Positions 30,398 through 40,764 are shown, counted from the first letter of the stretch. The stretch is DNA of 64,000 nucleotides from Diplonema japonicum (GCA_964019335.1 OZ025672.1:248001-312000); one strand, 5' to 3'. The notes: a model not told the origin generated them from the sequence alone. Translations and numbers: made by a program.

Positions 30398-30728
30398 TCA
30401 CCAAAAGTTATCGCTTTCATAGCGAGGGCTCCCATACGTCATTGGGCCCATTCCGAACCCGTTCCCTGTGCCGGTGGACTGCTCGTGGAGCGCGTGTGCG
30501 AATTGGTTGCTCGAGGCTTGGTTTTCCAGTGCTGTGATGTTCGCAATAGAAGTTCGTATCTTGGCAGCTCCCTTTGTGTTTTTTTTTTTATTTTATTTTT
30601 TGTTTTTTTCTTTTTTTTTTTTTTTAAATTTTCCCATGGCACACATTGTTCATGGACTTGTTAAACTGGTGATCTTCAGAGCGCACATACGCGTTCATTA
30701 CCTTCTTTGCACATTTGTTCATACCCAT
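30398..30728 (-). CDS. 85-aa small protein, two exons
   Basis: Exon 1 30728..30645 (MGMNKCAKKVMNAYVRSED..) and exon 2 30571..30398 (GAAKIRTSIANITALENQAS.., ending SDNFW) join in phase 0 across a 73-nt intron with donor GTGTGC, an internal A-rich tract and acceptor CACAAAG. Removing the intron deletes a Lys-run and two stops. The N-terminus is basic; the C-terminus is Gly/Met/Tyr rich. No family recognised. The ATG follows A-rich AAAGAAAAAAAA. Confidence 0.5.
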
Positions 30729-30830
30729 TTTTTTTCTTTCTTTTTTGTGTATTTGTGTAACCTCTTTTTTTTTTTTCTTTCTTTCTTTTTTTTTTTTTTC
30801 TTCCCCCGAAGAATCTTTTCGCTGGCAAAT

Positions 30831-31010
30831 TCACTCCCTCAAACCCAGGTCCTTCAGGAGACGGGCTGCTGCCTCCTTTTTATACGTCTGCTTAAGGCAG
30901 GCTTCATTCTCACGGCAACCACACCTCAGACAGTGGAAGCCTGTCTTGTGCTCTCGATCACACCCGGTGTTTTCACCTACAGTAGGGGTAAACGGGCAAG
31001 CTGCCTCTAC
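30831..31010 (-). pseudogene. Cys-rich zinc-binding tail, possibly transposase-derived, copy 1
   Basis: Open minus frame with the pattern C..C..C-x8-H-C-x2-C-x-C-x5-C (TGFHCLRCGCRENEACLK). A related copy is on the plus strand at 46741-46835 (SGFHCQRCGC.GNEACLKQ), with clear nucleotide similarity. No ATG in frame. The pattern recalls the Cys-rich tail of piggyBac-type transposases, but that is a guess. Being duplicated on opposite strands argues for a mobile-element origin. Confidence 0.4.
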
Positions 31011-31270
31011 TCTTTTTTTGCAATAACAATTCTTTTCAAAATTTTGTTTTACTTCCAGCAAAAAAAAAAAAAAGAAGAATAATAATAATAAAGAATGAGG
31101 GGAATTAACATAAAGAAAAACAGAAAGAAAAAGAAAAAAGAGTGGGGGGGGGAGGCCCCGTATCTCTAAAATTATTCCGAATATGCGTCAGGGGGTGGGT
31201 TTCCTCTCCATCACTTGCGCTGGGAGTCACACACAAGTCACCTAAAAAAATAAAAATAAAAATCTGTATC

Positions 31271-31315
<45 letters not shown>

Positions 31316-31568
31316 CATAGGAAAAGAAATTTAGCTCCGGTGGGCACTTTAGAGATATGAGGGGGCGTGAAAAGGAAAGAAAAAGAAGTATAATTAATTA
31401 ATCACCCCCCCCCTTTTTTTTGGCCATTGTTGTTGTGTTTTATTCGGGTTGGCTTATGAGTGGGGGAAATAGTTTAAATAAAAAACTTCAACAGGTGTAT
31501 GACCGCGTAACGCAGCAACGGTGTTTTTCCCATGGGTTTCCCAGCAAAAAAAAAAAAAAAAAAAAAAA

Positions 31569-31680
31569 TTCTTTATGACTATATGTCTTTGTTGTTCGCA
31601 CGAGCAAAAAAGGTTTTAAAAAGCTGCGAAAGTTTTTTGCTCGGCACAAGTTGCATATAGTTATAAAATCATTTTCTGAA
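31569..31680. repeat. Dispersed repeat A, copy 2
   Basis: The compact copy of repeat A (see 12294-12454), with short A and T tracts where copy 1 has long ones. Its inverted motifs ttcgcacgagcaaa and tttgctcggcac lie about 40 bp apart. Confidence 0.7.
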
Positions 31681-31845
31681 AGATAAATATTTGTAACAAA
31701 AAAAAAAAAAATAAATAAATCTAAATTATAGCAGAATCCTCTTTTTTTTCCATCCTAGTTTGCATCAACACGAAAGGGGGATGACAAAGGGGGTTCAACT
31801 CATAAATAAATTTTAAAAAAGAGAAAAAAACTAGTTTGGCGCTCC

Positions 31846-31938
31846 ATTTGTTTGTGCGCACGAGCGGAATTTTACCTAATAAAATAGCTCATTACGCTGC
31901 CATCAACTAGTTTTCGTCGACAATAATAATGTTAAAAC
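31846..31938. repeat. Dispersed repeat B, copy 2
   Basis: Core attttacct, acgctgccatcaactag, ttttcgtcgacaa, aatgttaaa as in 10429-10536 and 33672-33736. Lies about 165 bp from repeat A copy 2, so A and B may be parts of one longer element here. Confidence 0.6.
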
Positions 31939-32136
31939 AAAAAAAAAAAAAAGGACAAAAAAAAAAACCCACGTCAAGCAGCGGGTTTTTCTACATCAAC
32001 ACATCAACGTGTACAACAGGCGAACCGTTGCCTCTACAAAGTTTTTAAAATTTTTGAATACCGTATTTGTAACCCTCAGGCCACCAAGGGGCATTGTACA
32101 GAAGTTAAGTTTTTTTGGGGGGGGGTGGGAAGGGGA

Positions 32137-32220
32137 TTATGATGAGAGCTGACTAAAGTGTCCGAGTGGTCGCTCATCAAATCCCACAAAGGGTGTCGGT
32201 TCATCTAGACGGCAGGCCAT
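32137..32220 (-). CDS. Possible 27-aa ORF or terminal exon
   Basis: ATG to TAA frame reading MACRLDEPTPFVGFDERPLG.., of normal composition. An A-tract ending AG (32265 region) lies upstream, and the frame stays open back through CHYCWTTT to that AG. It may therefore be a last exon or a short gene. No family. Confidence 0.25.
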   Translation of the reverse strand: MACRLDEPTPFVGFDERPLGHFSQLSS

Positions 32221-32397
32221 GGAAGTAGTAGTCCAACAATAGTGACAAACTATCTTTTTTTTTTTTTTTTCCCCCTCCCTTCTTGCCTCAAGACTTTGTT
32301 GGCGTGTCATTTCGCAAAATAGATATAAAAAAATAAAAATAAAAAAGATCGCAGAATAGAAAAATAAATAACTAAATAAAACAGGGGCCCACGGTTT

Positions 32398-32451
<54 letters not shown>

Positions 32452-33671
32452 AGTATTGAGCAGTAAATAACCGCTTGTTGTAAGTGTCAGGCCGAAAAAG
32501 TGCTCGAAAAAATTATTTTTACCCGCGGTCCCTGTATAAAAGTACATTTTCCCCCCCCTCTTTTGCTTTGTTTTGTTTTGTTTTGTTTTGTTTTGTTAAT
32601 ACAATTGCGGGTGTAAACCTCAAAAAAAGAAGAAGAACGACAACAAAAATAAAGATAGGGGGGGGGGGGGGGGGGGGTTATGCTATGCTATGGCCATGGC
32701 TCCACCTGATGGACTCGGGGGGAAATTAAAAAAAAGAATTCTAGAGGGTAAATGCAAGCACAAAATTAAGTTACTGCCAAATTGTTTTACCGGGGAGGGG
32801 GAGTTTTAAGTTTTCTTTAGGGGGACAGAAAAAAATGTGGCATAATAATAAGGGGAAAAAAAGAAAGAAAAAGGGTGTAAATAGAGCTTTTTTCTTCTTT
32901 TTTTTTTCCCCTCCCAACACCAGCTTATGCAGGAAGATTTACGGAAGCGGTCTTTTTTTTTTTTTTTTTTTTTTTCAACTGCATATTAAAGTGGTTCTAG
33001 GTGTTCTTTGTATTTAAAAAGAAAAAAAGAAAAAAGAAAAGATAAAAAAAAGTCAAATTGGCATGCAGCTGCACAGGGAAGGTAAGGGCTTCCCGGACAG
33101 GAGGTTCGTGGTTGTACTTCATCTCTTTGGTGCTGTTCTCGTCAGGCAAGAAGCACCGTTCAAGGGCTCCTCCTTGGTCGGTTTGGTGCACGGTAGTGGC
33201 TGACCTGTTGTGTCAGAAGACTGGACCCCTACCCGGAATCTTCCTTTAGAAAAAACCCCCCAAAAAAAGAAAAACAAAATACTTATTGAAATGTTTCTAA
33301 TGAAAGTGTCAAAAAAAGAAGTAATAAATGGCAAGTGTGTCCTGGCATGTAGAAAGTCTATAGCCAAAGAAGAAGGGGAAGGGGAAGGGAGGTTCGATAT
33401 ACTTGTAAAAGAGGAAGAAGAAGGAAGGAGAGAAAAAAAAGGGGGGGGGAGGGGCTTGTCAGTTGCAGCCTTACATACAACCCTCCTCAATCGCTTTTTT
33501 TCTTGCCCTCTCCAATCTTTCAAGAAAAAAAAAACTTTTTTTTTTAAAATCTCTTTGTGTCATACATATGAAGTTTCTAGGTTCTCCCCCACTCTTCCCT
33601 CTTCTTCACGTTTCGTAAAAAAAGAAGAAAGTATCTTGCAAAGAGTAGTAATCTTTGTTTTGAGCAGGGGA

Positions 33672-33736
33672 GGTATTTTACACTCATCACGCTGCCAACA
33701 ATTAAGTGTTTAGCCTCGACAACTAATTTTTGTTTA
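33672..33736. repeat. Dispersed repeat B, copy 3
   Basis: tattttaca, atcacgctgcca, then cctcgacaactaatttttgtttaaa. The shortest and most diverged of the three copies. Confidence 0.5.
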
Positions 33737-33835
33737 AAAAAAAAAATACTCGATGATTTAAAGGAAGCCGGTGGGGGCACCCTGCACAAGCACCATTTAC
33801 TAAAAAAAAACCCAGGTCTGACTGTCCAGCGATTT

Positions 33836-34029
33836 TGAGCTCGCCCGGAAGAAAAGAAAAAGAGAAAAGAGAAAAGAAAAGAAAAAAACTAAAAATCTTC
33901 AAACAGAAACTATCCGGCTTGACGACCGTACCTGTCGTGAGCCCGACTGTTTCATCTTAAAGATAGCTAAAGAGGCCCCATTACCCCCCCCAAAAAAAAA
34001 GTGTGAACATGTTTCCGCGGACGAGCTCA
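33836..34029. mobile_element. Second, short MITE of the tgagctcg family
   Basis: 194 bp with ends tgagctcgcccggaag and the inverse of tgagctcgtccgcgg. Next to the right end it shares aaaaaagtgtgaacatgtttccg with aaaaaaagtgttgacatttccg of the 643-bp copy. No TA duplication is visible at this copy. Confidence 0.65.
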
Positions 34030-34052
34030 GGATAAAAAAAAAAAAAGAAATG

Positions 34053-34088
<36 letters not shown>

Positions 34089-34248
34089 ACATAAAAAAAA
34101 AACCCCACGCATATCAGGGTTATAATGAAAAATCTCCCAGAGAATTCTGACCTCCCTTTTTTTTTCCCCTTGTGTGTGTGTAGTTTTTCGAATTGCAGCC
34201 GACAAAAAAAACCTGCCTCTTTTCCCTTTTTTTTTTTTTTTACTTAAC

Positions 34249-34923
34249 TCAACAAATCACATTTTTCTTGGGGATGATAAATGTAAGAACATGCATTAAT
34301 AAGTCTTGGTACGTGTTGCTTAGCGCAAGCCGCCAGGAAAATATGAGGAGAAGAGCTTCTTTAACAGCGCAGTCCCACTCTAGGGAGAGGAGGAAGGAGA
34401 TCTGCTGAGGGGACTTGTCAAGAGAATGCATGGCACCAGGTCGTCTGTCTCGAACTAACTGCACGGCTTCGCTCGCAAGCTTCCTTTCGGAGACTATCAG
34501 GAACGCTGCCAGGAGGCTTCCCGTGGCGTTGAGAGATGGGGCCGAAACAACAACGGATTTCCCCTTTTTGTTGATTTCGTTGATGAACAGCAAGCTTTCA
34601 TGAAGGACCTCCTCCGAGAGCATCACACCTGTGGTGTTGGATATGAGGTAGCATTGCAAGCCGCCTATATCCGTTCGCGTCCCTACAGCTTTGCCTCCTT
34701 CTTTGCCTATGCCTGTAACTGCAATGACACCCCCCACACCTCGTTTGCTCAGAGCCTTTGCCGCAGGTGAAACGTGCCCCGGAGTGGACGGGTCGAGTTC
34801 CGTGCACGCTGCAAGACGTTTGTCTACAACATAAGAAAAAAAAGATGGACACCCTTCAACATCCCCACAGCACCGTAGGCTCCGAAGCGACATGCTGGGA
34901 CAGATGCGTCTTCTCCGTTTCAT
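34249..34923 (-). CDS. Dual-specificity-phosphatase-like pseudoenzyme
   Basis: 224 aa. The C-terminal part follows the DSP layout: a strand and helix (EEVLHESLLFINEINKKGKS), a buried strand VVV, a loop, then a long helix SLLAAFLIVSE, a helix with LVRDRRPGA, and a QQISFLLSLE helix that replaces the usual xxQL..YE. The loop that should be HCxxGxxRS reads SAPSLNATG (127-135): the His, Cys and Arg are all missing, so no phosphatase chemistry is possible. It would function as a binding or scaffold protein. The ATG follows an A24 tract. Alternative: unrelated Rossmann-like fold; I favour DSP because the alignment through the loop is gap-free. Confidence 0.6.
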   Translation of the reverse strand: MKRRRRICPSMSLRSLRCCGDVEGCPSFFSYVVDKRLAACTELDPSTPGHVSPAAKALSKRGVGGVIAVTGIGKEGGKAVGTRTDIGGLQCYLISNTTGVMLSEEVLHESLLFINEINKKGKSVVVSAPSLNATGSLLAAFLIVSERKLASEAVQLVRDRRPGAMHSLDKSPQQISFLLSLEWDCAVKEALLLIFSWRLALSNTYQDLLMHVLTFIIPKKNVIC

Positions 34924-35051
34924 TTTTTTTTTTTTTTTTTTTTTCGCACCTCTGAAATTCTTAAAAAATCTGAAAAAGTCAGTGGGGGAAAAAAAAAAAG
35001 AAAAAAAAAATCATTGAGTTTTGACTTCCCCCCCCCCCCCCCCCCCCCACC

Positions 35052-37028
35052 TCAAGATGTCCGGAGTTTTTCTTCCAATGTGACCGTTTCCAACTTTACC
35101 TCGCCCTTCCCCATGGGGCTCGACGGGGGTGTGAACGTCTCGTACTTGATTGGCCCCATTGTTTGAAAGTACCTTGGGCGTACCGGTTGTTTAATTTGAA
35201 CTTTTTTCCTCCTCCGCAGGAACTTGGAAGGTCTTTTGTACCGCCCGTCCAACGAACCCTCAAGCGTCTTCAGGTAAAGATCGTCCCGATGCCCCACCAA
35301 CTGCCGCAAATCGAAGATTTCAGACAGAAACGACGCAGGAGAGCTCCCAATAGGCAAAGTCGCTTTGATTTTCAATGAGGTGGTATGCGTTGTGCATTGC
35401 TTTTCGGGTGCCCCATTGCATTTTATTCTGTGTTCCCCACATGTCCAGCATCGTGTTGCGGAGGCTGGGTTAGACTTGGCACATGGGATACACTGCCAAG
35501 GAGATGTGAACAGCAACGATTTAACCCCTTTAAGGTTGAGATGTGTTCTTGTCGATCGAAGCATCGAAACGTCATTCCACGGCTGCACCCATTCAAACAG
35601 ATTACCTGACCTCGCTTCGACCGTTACGTTGCTAGCTATACCAACAAGCTTTCTATGTTGTGACTTAGGTAAATGGCTGCCGTTGAAATTCTCAAAATCG
35701 ATGTTGCTACGGTTGAGGACTCTACGAAGGTCGGGGAATGCAGTGTGTGTCGTGTTGAAGCCCAATGTCTTCAGAACCACCTTATCAATAGAATACTCGT
35801 TGTGAACCTTACATTTTACAATATCACCGTTTGAGAGTTCAACAAGATCACCGGGTATGGATCCTTCATGGCTGATTTTCAAACGCTCGCGGGCTAGCTG
35901 GTTCCAAACGGATGCCGCTGCAGCTTGTGTGAATCTGTTCAATACTGTGTCGGGTACTGCAGAAAGGGCTTTTGGAGACCATCCGCGGTACATTGGTGAG
36001 TTGGCCATGATGTCGAGAATGTCCTTGATCCACCCGTACTTTCTTGGAATCTGGTTGTAAAATCTTGCGGAGAATCGGTTTCGCTCTTTGTTTTCCAGGT
36101 CTTCTTCGGCAGATTTCAAACCGTAGTTAGCTCGTGTGACATGTCTTATGATTAAACGAACTGCTTCGTCGTAGTCAGAAGATAGTATCTTCTTCCCGAT
36201 TTCGATTGATGCAGGGTGGCTAAAGACACCTGCACCGGCGTGAAGTCCGACCTGATCCCAGTTGATGTAGTTTGGAAACATCGACCCGTCGTCGGACATG
36301 AGATAATTGATGTGTTTTAAAAGTTCTTTTTTGGGGATTTGAATCCCTCGGAGGACAACGGTGGTGTCGATGGAATTGAAGTTTTCTGGTTGTTGATGTG
36401 TGACGCCGCTTACCGTCATTGTGTCAGATGTCAACGCTTCCTTGAGCTCCGCTGGTGAAGCGTTTTCTACAACACACCAGATGCTGTTAACACCATGGCA
36501 CCAATCGACTGGGTTTATAGGTGTTATCGATGCGTTTTTGAGAGCTTTCCCAGCGTTTATTATAGCTTGTGGACCTCCCAAAGTTAGGTTGTAATAATGC
36601 AGCAGAAAATACAGTTTCGGGTACTTCCTCATAACAGACGTATCGGGTGCGACAACGTGTTGGACTGGTACCGTTTTTGTTGGCTTTCGTTTCACGTCGG
36701 AGGTGTGGCACCCATACAAACATTGTATTCTTTCGGAGCCCCCCCCGACCGGGCGGGGGTGTGCCTCCATGTAGTTCGACATTTCATCATAAGAGTGCCG
36801 TTTCTCTATGCAGTCGTGGTACAGCTGCCGTGCCCTCTGAAAGTACACGTCACGTTGGTTGATATGGTGCGCCTTCAAACCCATTGGGCCTCTTGCGAAG
36901 CTGTACTTGCCTCCCTCATCGTATTTGAAACGCCATATTTCCGATACCTTTGGCTGTTTAATCTCCAGATCCGACTTCATTCTTTGCACCAGCCACATGT
37001 TCCCGGTCATGGGGGTTCGCTTTAGCAT
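35052..37028 (-). CDS. TruD/PUS7-like pseudouridine-synthase fold lacking catalytic Asp, with RanBP2 zinc finger
   Basis: 658 aa with a short basic N-terminus (MLKRTPMTGNMWLVQRMK) that could target mitochondria. TruD-family landmarks appear in order: KLYFLLHYYNLT; the position of the GTKDxxAxTxQ catalytic motif occupied by GVNSIWCVVEN; FPNYINWDQVG for FPNYFGxQRFG; EIGKKILSSDYDEAVRLII; and FYNQIPRKYGW..ILDIMANS.. with LSAVPDTVLNRFTQAAAASVWNQ. The catalytic Asp is not conserved, so the enzyme is probably inactive. A RanBP2-type finger follows (WQCIPCAKSN..TRCWTC), then a basic C-terminus. Inference: an RNA-binding structural factor, perhaps mitochondrial or mitoribosomal; a PPR gene is next to it. 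Single exon. Confidence 0.72.
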   Translation of the reverse strand: MLKRTPMTGNMWLVQRMKSDLEIKQPKVSEIWRFKYDEGGKYSFARGPMGLKAHHINQRDVYFQRARQLYHDCIEKRHSYDEMSNYMEAHPRPVGGGSERIQCLYGCHTSDVKRKPTKTVPVQHVVAPDTSVMRKYPKLYFLLHYYNLTLGGPQAIINAGKALKNASITPINPVDWCHGVNSIWCVVENASPAELKEALTSDTMTVSGVTHQQPENFNSIDTTVVLRGIQIPKKELLKHINYLMSDDGSMFPNYINWDQVGLHAGAGVFSHPASIEIGKKILSSDYDEAVRLIIRHVTRANYGLKSAEEDLENKERNRFSARFYNQIPRKYGWIKDILDIMANSPMYRGWSPKALSAVPDTVLNRFTQAAAASVWNQLARERLKISHEGSIPGDLVELSNGDIVKCKVHNEYSIDKVVLKTLGFNTTHTAFPDLRRVLNRSNIDFENFNGSHLPKSQHRKLVGIASNVTVEARSGNLFEWVQPWNDVSMLRSTRTHLNLKGVKSLLFTSPWQCIPCAKSNPASATRCWTCGEHRIKCNGAPEKQCTTHTTSLKIKATLPIGSSPASFLSEIFDLRQLVGHRDDLYLKTLEGSLDGRYKRPSKFLRRRKKVQIKQPVRPRYFQTMGPIKYETFTPPSSPMGKGEVKLETVTLEEKLRTS

Positions 37029-37129
37029 TTTCTTTTGTTATACCCCCCTCCCTCCTCCTGCAGTGACGGGATCGAATTTTTTGTTTCTTTTTTTTTTTTA
37101 AAAAAAGAAAAGGAAGTCGATCAATATTG

Positions 37130-38644
37130 TCATGTGAAGGAATACTTGCCGGCGTTGTCGCGCTCCATGTGGTTCAGCGTGAACCTCTCGTCACACCAGA
37201 GACCCTTCCCCTTGTTCCCTGTGTAGTCGTGGATGATCTTTCCCTTTGACCTGTATGTGCCTGCTTGGGCTTGGTAGGAACCTGCTAAAAATGCCTTGCT
37301 TGCACCTTTCTTTTTCCCCTTTGATCTGACTGGCAGCGCACTGCCTGGGGGGGCGAACTCAGCGTCGCCGATGCCGCGGATCCTGAACTCGTTGGTGCGG
37401 CCGGAGCGGGAGGTGAAGAGGCGGTTGCCTTGCCGGCTTCCACCAGGGAGGAACTCGGCATACTCCACATCCATACCACGGCCAGCACCCTCAACAGGTG
37501 CATAGTAGTGTGACTGCACGGCAGGGACGTGGTCCGGCAGCGTGATGTCCCTCATGCTGCGCACCCTGCAGAAGTCGATCATCATCTTGTAGCTAAGATG
37601 CGGCGACCGTGCCACAGCGTTCTTGATCTTCTTCCCCGGTGTCAGGTTCTCAGACACATCGTCACTGTACTGTGCGGACATCCGCATCTGAACGTATTCC
37701 GAGGGCGTGGCGCCCGTTGCCTTGTACCTGTCGTAGAACATCCTCGAGTGGTGTTTGAAGCCCATGTCCAAGCACCCGATCACAGTCATTTCCCACGTTG
37801 CAGGGCGGGGTATGACACCCTTGGCGTCGATGACCCTCCAAGTCTGAAGCACCGTCGGCAGCTCGTTGTTCTTGAACGTGCTGTGCAGCACTGCTTCGTA
37901 CGAATCGCAGTTCGGACGTGCCTTTGCAAGTTTTAGTGCCTTCAAGAGCTTCATGCAGGACTGGATGTCGCCGGCCTCTGCAAAACACCACATCAACCCG
38001 TTCACAAGCGTGACGTCTGTGTGCCGCTTCTCTCTGTTGGGGTACGACTCGAACACGTTCTTCCCTGTCTGCGTGTCGCCTGTCACACTTGCGCACCGCA
38101 GCATGGCACTGTGTGCACGCATCCCTACCTCGTGGTCTGCCTTGAGTGTGTCCCACAGCTGCAGCGTGTCGTGGTACGCCCAGTGCAGGGCTGAGTCTTT
38201 CTGGGGTGTGGTGAGAGTCAGCTCACCAGGACGGCTTGACGTAATAGTCACCTCGTGTGCTGTGGTGTCCCCTTCCATCCCTTCCAGCATGCGCAGCACC
38301 ACGTGGCTGTGAGCGATCAAAACAGCTGATTCTTGCTTCGTGCACCGCCATTCGGGATCCCTGTCCCGAACGTCCTTGAACACTTGGTAGGGGTGCGGCG
38401 CATCGTCTGCCGTCAGCAACCCGCCAAGACCGACCCCAAACCGCAGCCTTTCAGAGTAAGAAGCCTCCTCCTCAGGCGGCTGGGGGACCTTTATCAGTGA
38501 GGATGCTGCAGCACAATGTTCCTCGTTCGGCTTCTCATCTTCTCGCACCCTCTCACACATGTTAGGCAGTTGCGTGCTTCCCGCAGGCGGCTTGTAGCTT
38601 CTGAACACCGACGCATACCGCCTTGATGCCCGAAGCAGCATCAT
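37130..38644 (-). CDS. Mitochondrial pentatricopeptide-repeat (PPR) protein
   Basis: 504 aa. Start set at ATG 38644, giving MMLLRASRRYASVFRSYK, a basic amphipathic N-terminus typical of mitochondrial import. PPR-like helical pairs occupy about 160-330; the clearest is TLVNGLMWCFAEAGDIQSCM followed by LKLAKARPNCDSYEAVL. The C-terminal 150 residues are Gly/Arg/Lys rich without repeats. PPR proteins bind organellar RNA. A pyrimidine-rich CTCTTTAG lies directly before the ATG, a likely trans-splice acceptor. Its neighbour downstream is a TruD-like protein, possibly in the same process. Confidence 0.8.
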   Translation of the reverse strand: MMLLRASRRYASVFRSYKPPAGSTQLPNMCERVREDEKPNEEHCAAASSLIKVPQPPEEEASYSERLRFGVGLGGLLTADDAPHPYQVFKDVRDRDPEWRCTKQESAVLIAHSHVVLRMLEGMEGDTTAHEVTITSSRPGELTLTTPQKDSALHWAYHDTLQLWDTLKADHEVGMRAHSAMLRCASVTGDTQTGKNVFESYPNREKRHTDVTLVNGLMWCFAEAGDIQSCMKLLKALKLAKARPNCDSYEAVLHSTFKNNELPTVLQTWRVIDAKGVIPRPATWEMTVIGCLDMGFKHHSRMFYDRYKATGATPSEYVQMRMSAQYSDDVSENLTPGKKIKNAVARSPHLSYKMMIDFCRVRSMRDITLPDHVPAVQSHYYAPVEGAGRGMDVEYAEFLPGGSRQGNRLFTSRSGRTNEFRIRGIGDAEFAPPGSALPVRSKGKKKGASKAFLAGSYQAQAGTYRSKGKIIHDYTGNKGKGLWCDERFTLNHMERDNAGKYSFT

Positions 38645-38760
38645 CCTAAAGAGGTGGGAATATGTGACATAAAGATAGAAAATAAAACCCTCCGTCATTC
38701 TGTTAAGAAAAAAAAAGGGGAGGGAGGGGGGGGAGGGGGGGAGAAGAAGGTGTCATCCAT

Positions 38761-39048
38761 TCACCCTTCCCACATGGAAGTGAGCACATCCCAGTCATCT
38801 CGAAAAACTTCAGACAACATGTGCACTGTGGGGATCACCACCACGGGAAGCACCACTAGAATAACAGGCAGCACACCCCATTCTAGGGGATTTTTTTTCC
38901 TTTCCGTTAGTGTGACGTGTACACCAAGACAAGTGTACACTTGCGCGGCAAGAAAGGAAAACCAGCCCCAGGCTTCCGATGAGAGGAAGACCCCTACTAA
39001 AACCAAGCTCCCTAAAAGGGTACCGGCTATCTGGGACTCTGAGGGCAT
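38761..39048 (-). CDS. 95-aa small membrane protein
   Basis: Two hydrophobic helices: residues about 7-40 (GTLLGSLVLVGVFLSSEAWG and on) and 55-76 (GVLPVILVVLPVVVIPTVHM), joined by a short charged loop TERKKNPLEW, and an acidic Trp-containing tail. The size and helical hairpin resemble small ER or mitochondrial complex subunits, but I recognise no family. ATG at 39048; single exon. Confidence 0.55.
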   Translation of the reverse strand: MPSESQIAGTLLGSLVLVGVFLSSEAWGWFSFLAAQVYTCLGVHVTLTERKKNPLEWGVLPVILVVLPVVVIPTVHMLSEVFRDDWDVLTSMWEG

Positions 39049-39966
39049 AGATAGATTGTCGATGCAATTGTTTCCCCTTTTTTTCCCCCTTTATGTACTC
39101 ATTTGCAGCCTGTTAATTGATATTTTGTTTCTGTAAATGAATCAATCGTTAAAAGAAATAAAAAAAAAAGAGGGGGGAATGCATAAAAAAAACAGCAAAA
39201 AGGAGAGGGGAAAAAAAGGGGGGGAGAAAGGGAACGGGAGTAAAAAAAGGGGGGGGGGGGAGGGAGTGGGAGGAAGGGAAATGATTTTGTACTTTATTTA
39301 TTTTTTTTTTTTTAGTTCGGTTTCGTTCCGCTCTCGGTCGGACAGCAAGTGGGAAAAAAAATAAAGGGAGGGTAAAAAAAAAAAAAAAAAAGAAGAAAAG
39401 AAGAAAAAAAAAACTAATGAATACCCTCAATCTCAATGTGTTCGGTTTTTTTTTTTTTTTCCCCTTTTTTTTCCAATAACAGGAACTGCCAAGATAGGAG
39501 AGCGGGAGAGGGGCCTTTTCCCCCTCAGGAAAAAAGAAATGTATCCAGAAAACGAATCTATAAATTTTCAATGGTGTTTCGAACACATTAAAGATGTGAA
39601 GCATGAAAAAAGATCTTTTTAAATTAAGAAAGTGATCGGCAAATCTTTCTTTATTCGGAAAAACACCGCCCACGGTAAGCAAAAAAGAAAATATAATAAT
39701 CCCCCCACCGTTTCCTTAAACTTAATGTAGCTTGAGGTGCAAAAAAAAAAAAAAAAAAAAAAAAAGAAGAAGGCGTGGATGGCGGAAAGAAAAAATTTCC
39801 CAAAAAAAAAAATAGTTTTCAGAGTTTTTGTGAATATAGGTAAAATTGCTTGCAAACCTTGGTTAGGGAAAAAAAATTTCTTTTTGCAAAACGTGAAAGA
39901 TGTTTTTCCTTTTTTAATTTAAAAAAGGGGGGGGGGGGAGTTTAAATGAGAAAAGGGTGGGAAAGC

Positions 39967-40004
<38 letters not shown>

Positions 40005-40334
40005 ATGCTATCTATGAAAGACAAAAACGGAGAGAGAATGGTTTTCTTTTTTTTTTCTTCTTCTTGTTTTCTTCCTCCTTCTTTTCTATTCCAAGCACAC
40101 CCCTCTTCTTTTTTTTTTTTTTAAAGTTTTAATCTCTCATCACCTCTTCCCTGCCCCCTCCTTCAAAGAATTCTGTAATTCTTTTTTCTTTACCGATATT
40201 TCTGCACACAGTGTGGCCCAGTTTCAAGAGAATAGGGCATTGTATAAAACACCCAAAAGAGAAAAACAAAAATGGTGGAGCAAAGAGGAATAAAAAGAAA
40301 AAACATAAGAGAAAGAAATACTCCTCTAGGGTAC

Positions 40335-40367
<33 letters not shown>

Positions 40368-40764
40368 AAGAGAGTATTTCATTTCCCCTTATTTTTCTAT
40401 TTTCCTTTTCCCTCCCCCTTCATTTTTCTCTTTCTCATTCTCCTTCTGAAACTTTACCAGGAAGAATATCAGCCAAGGAAGGTGGGGGGGGAGCGGGGGA
40501 TATAAAAGATTCGGGTCGGAAGAGGGGGTAAAAGAAAAAAAAAAAGAGAAGATGTAACCAAAGCAAATGACACAAAAAAAAAGGAAAAGAGTGGCCTTCT
40601 TTGTTTTAAGTAAATTAATAAAGAATGGCTTTAAATTTTTTTATTTTTCCTCGGGGAGAGAGGGGGTGTCATCTATCAAAAAAAAAGAAAATTAAGGATC
40701 TTCAGAACCTTTTATTTATGGAAAAGCGGTAATGGGAAAAAAGGGGGGGATAGATTCTGCCAAA

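Larger units (their letters stand above)
31062..32136. other. Repeat-rich spacer
   Basis: Holds T41 at 31272-31312, repeat A copy 2 and repeat B copy 2. No gene. Confidence 0.6.
32221..34248. other. Spacer with homopolymers, one repeat B copy and a MITE
   Basis: A52 at 32399-32450, a TTTTG microsatellite at 32567-32597, and G20 near 32659. A protein-like minus stretch at about 33056-33190 (ENSTKEMKYNHEPPVREALT) may be a stray exon, but I cannot connect it. Repeat B copy 3 is at 33672-33736, MITE copy 2 at 33836-34029. Confidence 0.5.
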
